The notes below the pieces were generated by a model that saw only the letters and a list, made by a program, of their open reading frames with translations, was not told the origin of the DNA and did no database searches. A stretch of 38,462 nucleotides of DNA from contig JAQWRT010000078.1 in the NCBI GenBank assembly GCA_029243605.1, forward strand, positions 1 through 38,462, written 5' to 3'. Below are positions 24,761 through 32,248 of this stretch, piece by piece. This stretch comes from Myxococcota bacterium (GTDB lineage: Bacteria; Myxococcota_A; UBA9160; UBA4427). The translations under genes were made by a program, and so were the position numbers. Every line of letters begins with the position of its first letter. Within the stretch, counting starts at the first letter, position 1.

Positions 24761-25785
24761 GGGGGCGTCGGGGGAGAGCGGGGAGCAGCGAAGAGAGCTT
24801 CGATTCGCTCCTCGACACCATGGCGAATGTCGTGGGAATTCTGGTGGTGCTGGTGGCGGTCATGCAATTGGCTGTGGGGGATGCGGTGGACCGTATCGTC
24901 GAAGTGGGCGTGCGCGAACCCGCCACCCTTCCCCAAGTGGAGGCCGCCGAGCGCGATCAGGAAGCGGTCGCCGAGGCCATCGTCGCGGCTCGTGGCGAGC
25001 TTCAGGCCCTACCGCCGAGCCGGAAGCGGGAGGGCACGCTTCTCGAGGTCGCGCGCCCGTTGCTCGAGAAGTTGGAAAGTCTTCCCGGGACCCACGACTC
25101 GAATTCAGCGGATCTGGAAACCCTCGAGACGAGGCTGGTCCGCGAGCGCGAGGCGGTGGCCCGTTCGCGCCAGGCAGTGGAGTGGCAGCTCCATCATCTC
25201 GCCCGGCTGGATGTGCTTTGGGAGAACCGCCTGCTCGAGAATCGGCCCAAGCTCGTCCGCCTGCCGGATCCCCGTCCTCCTCCCCGGGGTGCCGAAGAGA
25301 TCGTCTTCTTTTGTCGGTATGGGCGAGTGGTGTCGGTGAATCGTCGGCAGATGCTGGAAGCCCTGAACGTGGGTGTGGAGAAAGCCCTCGGCGATTCTCG
25401 TGTGCCCACCGATAGGGACCGGCCCTGGCTTTATAATTTTTTTACCAAGCAGCGAATCGGCTGGGAGAATTTTTATTGGCAGATTCGGGACCGCGGACCG
25501 CGTCGGCTCTTCGCCGACATGGCTTGGCGGGACCCGGGGTACGGGGAAGAGGTCCGAGAACTCGTGGCTTCCGGAAGCCGGCTCGAGGAGAGCTTCGCGA
25601 ACCACGACCCCGGCAAGGAATATGTCCGGTTTTGGGTCTGGCCCGACAGCTTTGAGGTCTACCTCGAGGCCCGTTACCTCGCGGAAGCGGCGGGGTTCGA
25701 TGTGGCGTGGAACGCGGTGCCCCAGGGCGAGGAGGTGGGGAGCAACCTCCTGGGCCCCACCCGCAGCCAGGCCCTGATCGACTGA
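24757..25785 (+). CDS. MotB/ExbD-like subunit 2, retains the proton-site Asp
   Basis: 342 aa. It starts at the ATG overlapping the stop of subunit 1 (ATGA). A short basic tail precedes ESFDSLLDTMANVVGILVVLVAVMQLAVG (14-41), in which D20 (LLDTMANVV) lines up with the essential Asp of ExbD/MotB (MLDVVFIM). A coiled coil follows (about 55-145, with QAVEWQLHHLARLD), then a periplasmic domain (about 165-335) related to that of subunit 1 but longer, with an insert containing TKQRIGWENFYWQIRDRGPRR. No OmpA-like peptidoglycan-binding motif is visible, so anchoring differs from MotB. With the upstream two genes it should form one membrane complex; the power stroke target is unknown. Confidence 0.78.
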   Translation: MRGRRGRAGSSEESFDSLLDTMANVVGILVVLVAVMQLAVGDAVDRIVEVGVREPATLPQVEAAERDQEAVAEAIVAARGELQALPPSRKREGTLLEVARPLLEKLESLPGTHDSNSADLETLETRLVREREAVARSRQAVEWQLHHLARLDVLWENRLLENRPKLVRLPDPRPPPRGAEEIVFFCRYGRVVSVNRRQMLEALNVGVEKALGDSRVPTDRDRPWLYNFFTKQRIGWENFYWQIRDRGPRRLFADMAWRDPGYGEEVRELVASGSRLEESFANHDPGKEYVRFWVWPDSFEVYLEARYLAEAAGFDVAWNAVPQGEEVGSNLLGPTRSQALID

Positions 25786-25852
25786 GGCCCACCGGGTCGC
25801 TGGCTTAAAACGGTGTTTCAGGGCGCTGTTTTGGGTAGCCCTGGATTGACCC

Positions 25853-25882
25853 TTGTGCCGGGTCCGGGATCTCGATTATAAA
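25853..25882 (+). promoter_or_regulatory. Candidate promoter for the helD-like gene
   Basis: TTGTGC (25853-25858) and TATAAA (25877-25882) with an 18-nt spacer, in an AT-richer patch of the 132-nt gap. A start point near 25889 would leave about 30 nt to the TTG start codon. A 6-bp inverted repeat at 25819-25843 (CAGGGC / GCCCTG) lies upstream. If real, it separates the helicase from the stator-like operon transcriptionally. The -35 match is weak. Confidence 0.35.
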
Positions 25883-25917
25883 CTAGGACTGTCCCAAGCC
25901 CGAGGAGCGGAGGCAAT

Positions 25918-28005
25918 TTGAGTCATTCCGTCATCGCCGAGGAACTCGATCTACTCGCCAAGGTCAGCGGGCTGCTGAGCGAACTTCCCGAGGCGAAAAC
26001 AGCCTCCGAGGCGCCCATCGTGCGAGAGCTCGAGCGGCTCCGCGAGGTCATCCTCTCGGGCGACGAAGCCAAGGACATCTCCGCACTGAGCGAGCAATAT
26101 CACCACCAAGCGGCGGTGCTTGCCCAACTCCGAAACGCGGGCGGAGCGGCTCAGGTCGATCGGACGAATCCGTATTTCGCGCATCTGAGACTGCGCGAAG
26201 AGGGCCGTGAGCGCGATCTCTGCCTGGGGCGTACCACGTGTATCGAGCGCGGGGTTCGCATCGTCGATTGGCGAGACGCCCCGATCTCCAAAATTTTCTA
26301 CAGCTATCGCCAGGGCGACGAATACGACGAGGAAATCGCGGGTCGGGAACGCATCGGTTTGGTGACTGCGCGGCGCACAGTGCGCATCGAGAACGGTGCT
26401 CTTCAGCGGGTGCAGGCGCCCGAAGGCGATTTCGTTCCGGATCCCAGCGATCAGGGGAGCTGGCAGTGCACGAAGGTCGAGGTCCCCAAGCTCGGTGGAG
26501 GCGAGGGCATCGCCCTGCGGGCCTTTGATTTGGGCGAAGGCGCTTCGAGACGACTGGGCACGCTCGACGATGAGCGGTCCATGCGGGTGGATAAACGCCT
26601 GCCCGAAATTACCGGCCTGATCGATCCCGACCAATTCGAGTTGATCACTCACGGAGCACCGGGCTTCCTCGTCATTCGAGGCGCGGCGGGTTCGGGGAAG
26701 ACCACCGTCGCCCTGCATCGGGTCGCCTATCTCGCCTTTTCGGATCCCCGGATCGATAGCCCGGAGACCATGGTGGTGGTCTTCTCCCGGGCTCTGCAAA
26801 ATTTTGTGTCCCATGTGCTCCCGTCTCTGGGCCTGGGACACGTTCAGGTGGTCGGGTTTCCCCAGTGGGCGCTGGAGCAACGCCGCTGGCATTTTCGCCA
26901 GCTTCCCGCCGCCCAGAGAGAGGACACTCCCGCGCTGATTCAGCGGATCAAGTTGCATCCCTTCCTGGGAGTCGCCCTGACGGAGTACATCGAGAAACAT
27001 CCCGCGGAGCCCAAGGCGATTCAGGCCATCGATGACTGGGCCACGGTGCTCCGTGAGCCCGAATTCCTCGAGGAGGTCGCCGGCCGGGTCGCGCCCGGAG
27101 CGTTTAGCCCGGCGGAGATCGCCAAATTCGTGGATTGGCATCGGGTGCGTCTGGGCGAGGTATTTGCCGCGCTCCAGGGGGAACCCGATGCGGCTGGAGA
27201 ACTCGATCCCGAGGACGATGCCTTGCTCTTGCGTGCCTGGCAGCTCCGTGTCGGGCCTCTTCGAGGGCGAGATAAAAAACCTTTGGCCATGCGCCATCTG
27301 GTGGTGGACGAGGTGCAGGATTTTGCGCCCATCGAGATTCAACTCCTGCTCGACTCCATCGCCGAGAATGCCTCGATTACTCTGGCGGGGGATACTCAAC
27401 AGCACGTCATGACCCAGAGCGGGTTTACGTCCTGGAGCGAATTCTTTCGTCTGGTGGGGATCTCGGGGACAGAGATCGAAACCCTTCGTGTGGCCTACCG
27501 ATCGTCGCGCCAGATCGTGGATTTCTCGGCTTCGTTGTTGGGAGATTTGCTCGAGGACGACGGTCCCCCGGATGCTCCCCGGGAAGGGCCTCCGGTGGAA
27601 CTCTTTCGCTTTGCAGATCGAGGGGCCTGCGTGGCGTTCCTCGCCGATGCGCTGCACGAGCTTGCCCGGGATGAACCCCTGGCCTCGGTGGCCATCCTGA
27701 CCCCCTCAAGAGCCATCAGTTCGATGTATTTCGAGGGGCTCGAGCGCAGTGATATTCCTCGTCTTCGCTGGGTTCAGGACCACGATTTCAGTTTTTCCGC
27801 CGGGGTGGAGGTGGCGGAGATCGAGCAGGTGAAGGGGCTTGAATTCGATTACGTCATCCTCGTCGACGTGGAGGCGAGGCTCTACCCCGACACTCCGGAA
27901 TCCCGCCGGCGATTGCACGTGGGCGCGACCCGAGCGATTCACCAACTCTGGCTGACGAGCCTCGCCAGTCCCTCACCCTTGGTTGAAGGCGTCTGGCAGG
28001 GATAG
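25918..28005 (+). CDS. helD: HelD-type superfamily 1 helicase-like ATPase
   Basis: 695 aa from TTG at 25918, with AGGAG and GGAGG upstream. The N-terminal helical arm (1-75) is followed by the HelD-type block DRTNPYFAHLRLREEG...VDWRDAPISKIFYSY (about 80-135). Walker A is GAAGSGKTT at 255-263, Walker B VVDEVQD at 462-468, then LAGDTQQ, AYRSSRQIVDF, VKGLEFDYVILVD and HVGATRAIHQLW. HelD proteins bind RNA polymerase, inserting arms into its channels and releasing stalled complexes from DNA; they are best known in Gram-positives. That role is inferred. A UvrD-like DNA helicase role cannot be excluded. It lies 132 nt behind the stator-like operon. Confidence 0.88.
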   Translation: MSHSVIAEELDLLAKVSGLLSELPEAKTASEAPIVRELERLREVILSGDEAKDISALSEQYHHQAAVLAQLRNAGGAAQVDRTNPYFAHLRLREEGRERDLCLGRTTCIERGVRIVDWRDAPISKIFYSYRQGDEYDEEIAGRERIGLVTARRTVRIENGALQRVQAPEGDFVPDPSDQGSWQCTKVEVPKLGGGEGIALRAFDLGEGASRRLGTLDDERSMRVDKRLPEITGLIDPDQFELITHGAPGFLVIRGAAGSGKTTVALHRVAYLAFSDPRIDSPETMVVVFSRALQNFVSHVLPSLGLGHVQVVGFPQWALEQRRWHFRQLPAAQREDTPALIQRIKLHPFLGVALTEYIEKHPAEPKAIQAIDDWATVLREPEFLEEVAGRVAPGAFSPAEIAKFVDWHRVRLGEVFAALQGEPDAAGELDPEDDALLLRAWQLRVGPLRGRDKKPLAMRHLVVDEVQDFAPIEIQLLLDSIAENASITLAGDTQQHVMTQSGFTSWSEFFRLVGISGTEIETLRVAYRSSRQIVDFSASLLGDLLEDDGPPDAPREGPPVELFRFADRGACVAFLADALHELARDEPLASVAILTPSRAISSMYFEGLERSDIPRLRWVQDHDFSFSAGVEVAEIEQVKGLEFDYVILVDVEARLYPDTPESRRRLHVGATRAIHQLWLTSLASPSPLVEGVWQG

Positions 28006-28078
28006 CTCGCGGGTGAGTGCGGAGTGCCCCGGGATCTGTTAATCGAAGAGCGAGGGCCTGGTGCCCCAGGAGTGAGTC

Positions 28079-28333
28079 TTGAAATATTTCCCCGGGGATC
28101 GGGTCCGTATCCGGCAGGTCGAGAGCGAGTACACCGGCAGTCGGGGCTTGGTGGTTGAACCCGAGCCCACGGGCCAGGGCGATGCGTCTCCCCTCGGTTG
28201 TTTCGTGGCCATCGATGGCGAGAACGGCCGAGTGCGTCCCTTTCTGATTGCAGACCTCGAACTGCTGCGTGCCGCTTCGGTTCGCCGGACGGATGCCGAC
28301 CAGGACGCCCGCCCCGAGCACCAGATCGGCTAG
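28079..28333 (+). CDS. Small KOW-like protein
   Basis: 84 aa from TTG at 28079, supported by AGGAG 6 nt upstream. Residues 2-24 (YFPGDRVRIRQVESEYTGSRGLV) look like a KOW/SH3-barrel nucleic-acid or protein-binding motif (GD.VRI...Y.G..G.V). A second beta-rich part ends FLIADLELLR, and the tail is polar. It lies 73 nt after the helD-like gene and 14 nt before yjbQ. A role near RNA polymerase is tempting given HelD and the KOW motif of NusG, but is inference only. Confidence 0.6.
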   Translation: MKYFPGDRVRIRQVESEYTGSRGLVVEPEPTGQGDASPLGCFVAIDGENGRVRPFLIADLELLRAASVRRTDADQDARPEHQIG

Positions 28334-28347
28334 CCGGAGGCGCCGGC

Positions 28348-28758
28348 ATGATTGGCGAACTCGAGATAGTGACTTCGGGGCAGGGGTTGTGGGAATTCAC
28401 TGAGGCCCTTGAGGCCTGGGTGGGCGAGGCCGGGGTGAACCAGGGGCTGGTCACGCTCTTCGTGCAACACACGTCGGCGAGCCTGGTCGTCCAGGAGAAT
28501 GCGGATCCCTCGGCGCGCCGGGATCTCGAGGCGTGGCTGAGCCGCCTTGTGGTCGAAGGGGATGATCTTTTTACTCACACCTTCGAAGGCCCCGACGATA
28601 TGCCCGCTCATATCAAGGCGGCCTTGACCGCGACTTCACTGGCCATTCCCGTCACCCGAGGTCGACCGATGCTGGGGACCTGGCAGGGTGTCTTTTTGTG
28701 GGAACACCGGAAGCGGGGCAGCGTTCGGAAAGTCGCCGTTCACTTGTCGAGTGACTGA
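28348..28758 (+). CDS. yjbQ: YjbQ/UPF0047 family protein
   Basis: 136 aa, usual length. It begins MIGELEIVTSG, with GGAGG 7 nt upstream. Family blocks are present: GLVTLFVQHTSASLVVQENADP, DDMPAHIKAAL and LGTWQGVFLWEHR. YjbQ proteins show weak thiamine-phosphate synthase activity; the true role is unclear. The conserved His/Asp/Glu cluster (QHTSA, ENADP, EHR) is intact. Its last 19 nt overlap the 3' end of the convergent AAA ATPase gene. Confidence 0.94.
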   Translation: MIGELEIVTSGQGLWEFTEALEAWVGEAGVNQGLVTLFVQHTSASLVVQENADPSARRDLEAWLSRLVVEGDDLFTHTFEGPDDMPAHIKAALTATSLAIPVTRGRPMLGTWQGVFLWEHRKRGSVRKVAVHLSSD

Positions 28759-30245
28759 GGGGTCGTCCTGGGCGAGTCGAAGAGCTCGGCCATCTTTCCG
28801 TCGGTGCTGGCCGGACGGGTGCGGGTCTGAGCCCAGTCCCGCAATTCCTTGACGCGATCTTCGTAGGTGTCGTAGAGGGGTACGGATTCCGAGATCGCAT
28901 TGGCGAGGTCGTTGTCCTCGAGTTCGCGCTCGGCGGCGAAGGCCGCGTAGAGAGCGGCGCCCACGGCCTGCTCGAGTTCGGCCCCGGAAAGACGTTCGGA
29001 GGCCATCGCCAGCGCCTCGAGATCGAATTGCTTCGGGTCCCGGCCGCGCGCCTCGATATGAATTCTGAGGATCTCCCGGCGCTCCTCGGCACTCGGCAAA
29101 TCGACGAAGAAGAGTTCATCGAAGCGTCCTCGGCGGAGGAGTTCCGGCGGCAGGCTGGCCACGTCATTGGCCGTGGCGACGACGAAGACCGGGGCCGTCT
29201 TCTCGGCCATCCACGTGAGAAACGAGCCCAGTACCCGGACGCCGTGGGGGTCGGCCTCGCTCGTGGCGAATCCCTTTTCGATCTCGTCGATCCAGAGGAC
29301 CGCGGGCGCAATCGATTCCGCCACGGCCACCGCCTCGCGGATGGCGGCCTCGGGACTCGACTGGTTGCCCGAGAAAACGGCGGCGAGGTCGAGCCTGAGT
29401 AGGGGAAAATGCCACTCTCGGGCGACGGCCTTGGCGGAGAGTGACTTGCCGCAGCCCTGGACCCCAAGGAGGAGCAGCCCCCGCGGTGGCGGCAGGTTGA
29501 AGTTGCGCGCCTCTTCCCCGAAAGCTTTCTGGCGCTCTCGCAGCCAGCGTTTGAGTTCTCCGAGACCCCCGACATCGTCGAGGTCCTGTTCGGCGTCCTG
29601 AAAGCTCAGGGCCGGAGTGCGTTGAAGGGCTTCGCGTTTGGCGGCGATGACCCGGTCGACGGTGGAGGCGTTGAGCCCGTTCGAGAGGGCGATGGAACGG
29701 CGCAGAACGCGAAGCGACTCGGCGGCGGTGAGCCCCAGGGCAGCCTGCACGCAGGCTTCCAGGAATTCGGCGTGCTCGGCGGCGTCGACTCCGGTCAGCG
29801 CTTTTCGGAAGAGGGCGTGGAGTTCGTCGGCCCTGGGCAGGGGCAGCGAAACCCGGCCTGCTTCCCGGCTCAATTCGAGGGGCAGATCGACCCGGGGCCC
29901 GAGGAGAACCACGCATTGTTTTCGGCGCGCGAGGCGTGCGAGTAGATCGCGAAGGTGGCGGACGGGCAGGGCCGCATTCGCTTCGAGATGAACATCGAGG
30001 AGGACAAAAACGGCGGGCTCCTCCACTTGCTCGAGGGCCTCGAGCCCGGCTTCCAGACTGCCGGCCCCCCGTCCGTCCGGGGCGAGGCCAGCGGCCAGAC
30101 TCCAGGGAATGAGGGCGCGCTGATGATGCTGGGCGACGCGTTCGAGGATGCGGAGGGCGCGGTCCTCTTCGAAGCTCTCGAAGGCCACTAGGCGCCAGCC
30201 CGAGCTGATGAGGCTCGAAATCTCTTCTCCGAGGGGAGAGTTCAT
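28740..30245 (-). CDS. Ycf46-like AAA+ ATPase
   Basis: 501 aa. The N-terminal half (1-210) resembles an inactive AAA module without a P-loop (VFVLLDVHL, CVVLLGPRVDLPLEL), as in Ycf46. The C-terminal AAA domain has Walker A GVQGCGKS (261-268), Walker B VLWIDEIEKG (316-325), sensor VATANDVASLP and arginine finger RRGRFDELFF. Ycf46 of cyanobacteria and plastids is linked to photosynthesis or inorganic carbon use; homologues exist widely with unknown function. The start overlaps the stop of the GspE-type gene (ATGA), so the two are translationally coupled. The 3' end overlaps yjbQ from the other strand. Confidence 0.87.
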   Translation of the reverse strand: MNSPLGEEISSLISSGWRLVAFESFEEDRALRILERVAQHHQRALIPWSLAAGLAPDGRGAGSLEAGLEALEQVEEPAVFVLLDVHLEANAALPVRHLRDLLARLARRKQCVVLLGPRVDLPLELSREAGRVSLPLPRADELHALFRKALTGVDAAEHAEFLEACVQAALGLTAAESLRVLRRSIALSNGLNASTVDRVIAAKREALQRTPALSFQDAEQDLDDVGGLGELKRWLRERQKAFGEEARNFNLPPPRGLLLLGVQGCGKSLSAKAVAREWHFPLLRLDLAAVFSGNQSSPEAAIREAVAVAESIAPAVLWIDEIEKGFATSEADPHGVRVLGSFLTWMAEKTAPVFVVATANDVASLPPELLRRGRFDELFFVDLPSAEERREILRIHIEARGRDPKQFDLEALAMASERLSGAELEQAVGAALYAAFAAERELEDNDLANAISESVPLYDTYEDRVKELRDWAQTRTRPASTDGKMAELFDSPRTTPQSLDK

Positions 30246-32110
30246 GCGCGATCCGCCGTGATCCGGACGACTTCCTCGAAGGTGGTCACTCCCTCGGCGA
30301 GGCAGCGGATGGCACTCTCACGGAGGCTCTCCATTCCCTCGATACGGCCCGCTTCGGCGATCTCGTTGGCATCGCGACCCGCTCGGATGAGTCCCTGGAC
30401 GCGCTTTCCCACGTCCAGCAATTCGAAGATTCCGATTCGGCCGTACAGGCCGGTGGTGCGACAATCCGCACAGCCTTGACCGAAACGAACCTGGAGTTGA
30501 TCGCGTCGCTCCACGGGAATCTTGATTCCAAGAGCCTCCACCTGGGCGGCACTGAGGTGTCCGTCGACCCCGCAATGGGGACAGATTCGGCGAACGAGTC
30601 GCTGGGCGACGACGCCCCGCAGCACGCTGGAAAGCAGGAAGGGCTCAACCCCGAGTTCCACCAGGCGCGTGACGGCACCCGCAGCGTCACGGGTGTGAAC
30701 GGTGGAGAAGACCAGGTGTCCGGTGAGCGCCGCTTGGACCGCCATGTTGGCGGTTTCGGCGTCGCGGATCTCGCCCACCATGATGATGTCGGGATCCTGG
30801 CGGAGGATGGTTCGGAGGGCGCGGGCAAAGGTGACGTCGATTTGCGGTTGCACCTGAACTTGACTGAAGCGGGGATCGATGAGTTCAATGGGATCCTCGA
30901 CGCTGGTGATATTGATCTCCGGCCCGGCCAGGTAGCGCAGGGTCGAATAGAGCGTCGTGGTCTTCCCCGAACCCGTCGGGCCCGTGACGAGCACCAGCCC
31001 GCTGGGCGAGGTGATCCAGGATTCGAAACGCTCGCGTTCGGCGTTGGTGAAACCGAGTTCGTGGAGTTCGGCCATGAGCACATTCGGGTCGAAGACCCGG
31101 ATTACGATTTTTTCCCCATAGGCCGTGGGCATACTCGAGACGCGAAGCTCCACCTCCTGATCGCCGTTTTGAGTCTTGATGCGCCCGTCCTGGGGGCGTC
31201 GACGTTCGGCGACGTCCATCCGCGCGAGGACCTTAATGCGCGAGGCGATGGCGGCATGAACGCTGAGCGGCAATTGCTCGATATCGTGCAGGATGCCGTC
31301 GATCCGGAAGCGAACCCCCGCCTCCGCCTGCTTGGGGTCGAGGTGAATATCCGAGGCGCGCTGATCGAAGGCATATTTGAGGAGGTAGTCCACAGCCGCC
31401 ACCACGTGGGCTTCGGTGGAGGCCGAGAGTTCGGCATTGCTCTGGAGTTCGACCAGTTCGACCAGGGCGGTGGAGGCCTGGCCGCCCTCGAGCTCTTCAC
31501 TGGCGAGATCGACTTTCGAACGAAAACCGTGGACTCGTTCGATGATGGCCAGAATGTCCCGCTTGCTCGAGATGACGTACTGAACCGGACGCCCAAGGGT
31601 CGTCTCGATAGATTCACGAAGCGCACTGTCGAAGGGGTCGGCGATGGCGAGTTCGAGGTTATCCCCATCCCGGCCCACCGGGACCACCACGTGGCGGTGG
31701 GCGTAGGCCCGGGAGAAACTGCGGGTTACGAGGTCGTTGTCCAGGCCCAGCGGATCGGGTTTGAGATAGGGGTAGAGCGCCGCCTCGGCGATGCATTGGG
31801 CGATGGTTTCCTCGTTGAGAGTACGGCGGGGTTCCTTCGCGTGGGCGTAGCCCACGGCGGCCACGATCTCGGCGGGGGAGACGTCGTAGCGCGCCGCCGC
31901 CTGGGAACGGACCGAACCCACCTTGTCCTTGAGGACTTGGCTGCGGAGGGTGATTCGGCGCCCGGAGAGGTCGTCGGCGTGGGCCGGGTCGAGGGCACCG
32001 GTCCGGATCAGGATCTCAAGAAGTTCGTCGAGGGAGAGGGGTGGGCGAAAAGCCTCCTCATCCCCCGCGAGTACGGGGGTGGGGTGCGGAACTCGCCTGG
32101 TTTCAGCCAT
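30242..32110 (-). CDS. GspE/PilB-type secretion or pilus assembly ATPase
   Basis: 622 aa from ATG at 32110; the frame is open further upstream to 32215, but that part is atypical. An N-terminal MshEN/T2SSE_N domain (about 25-190) is followed by the ATPase core: RASDIHLDP (251-259), Walker A GPTGSGKT (377-384), the Asp box TSVEDPIEL, Walker B DPDIIMVGEIRD (439-450) and the His box STVHTRD. The zinc motif C510-P-H-C513 ... C547-A-D-C550 is that of GspE/PilB. It would power type II secretion or type IV pilus extension. No other secretion or pilus gene is in the window, so this may be an extra, unlinked copy. It is coupled to the AAA ATPase gene. Confidence 0.93.
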   Translation of the reverse strand: MAETRRVPHPTPVLAGDEEAFRPPLSLDELLEILIRTGALDPAHADDLSGRRITLRSQVLKDKVGSVRSQAAARYDVSPAEIVAAVGYAHAKEPRRTLNEETIAQCIAEAALYPYLKPDPLGLDNDLVTRSFSRAYAHRHVVVPVGRDGDNLELAIADPFDSALRESIETTLGRPVQYVISSKRDILAIIERVHGFRSKVDLASEELEGGQASTALVELVELQSNAELSASTEAHVVAAVDYLLKYAFDQRASDIHLDPKQAEAGVRFRIDGILHDIEQLPLSVHAAIASRIKVLARMDVAERRRPQDGRIKTQNGDQEVELRVSSMPTAYGEKIVIRVFDPNVLMAELHELGFTNAERERFESWITSPSGLVLVTGPTGSGKTTTLYSTLRYLAGPEINITSVEDPIELIDPRFSQVQVQPQIDVTFARALRTILRQDPDIIMVGEIRDAETANMAVQAALTGHLVFSTVHTRDAAGAVTRLVELGVEPFLLSSVLRGVVAQRLVRRICPHCGVDGHLSAAQVEALGIKIPVERRDQLQVRFGQGCADCRTTGLYGRIGIFELLDVGKRVQGLIRAGRDANEIAEAGRIEGMESLRESAIRCLAEGVTTFEEVVRITADRA

Positions 32111-32218
32111 GCCTGGGCCCTTCGCACGAAAATTCAAAGATGTCGGTTCCGGGGCGGATCCCGCCTGGGCGGCGTGGGAGCCCCGGCCCCCTGTGATGTA
32201 TCGGCAGTTTGCCATGAA

Positions 32219-32237
32219 ACCCGACCGCGCGTCGGAT
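32219..32237 (-). terminator. Weak terminator-like hairpin after tupC
   Basis: On the minus strand ATCCGAC-GCGCG-GTCGGGT forms a 7-bp stem (one G-T pair), followed by TTTC. It starts 12 nt after the tupC stop. Confidence 0.4.
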
Positions 32238-32248
32238 CCCCGGGCCCT

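Noticed and set aside
25951..27657. 568-codon minus-strand open frame opposite the helicase gene
   Set aside because: Mirror frame of the helicase gene, whose full set of SF1 motifs is on the plus strand.
22892..28005. Calling the stator-like locus a Zorya defence system outright
   Set aside because: No ZorC/ZorE-like gene, two B-type subunits instead of one, HelD-like rather than SNF2-like ATPase, and no defence-island neighbours in view.
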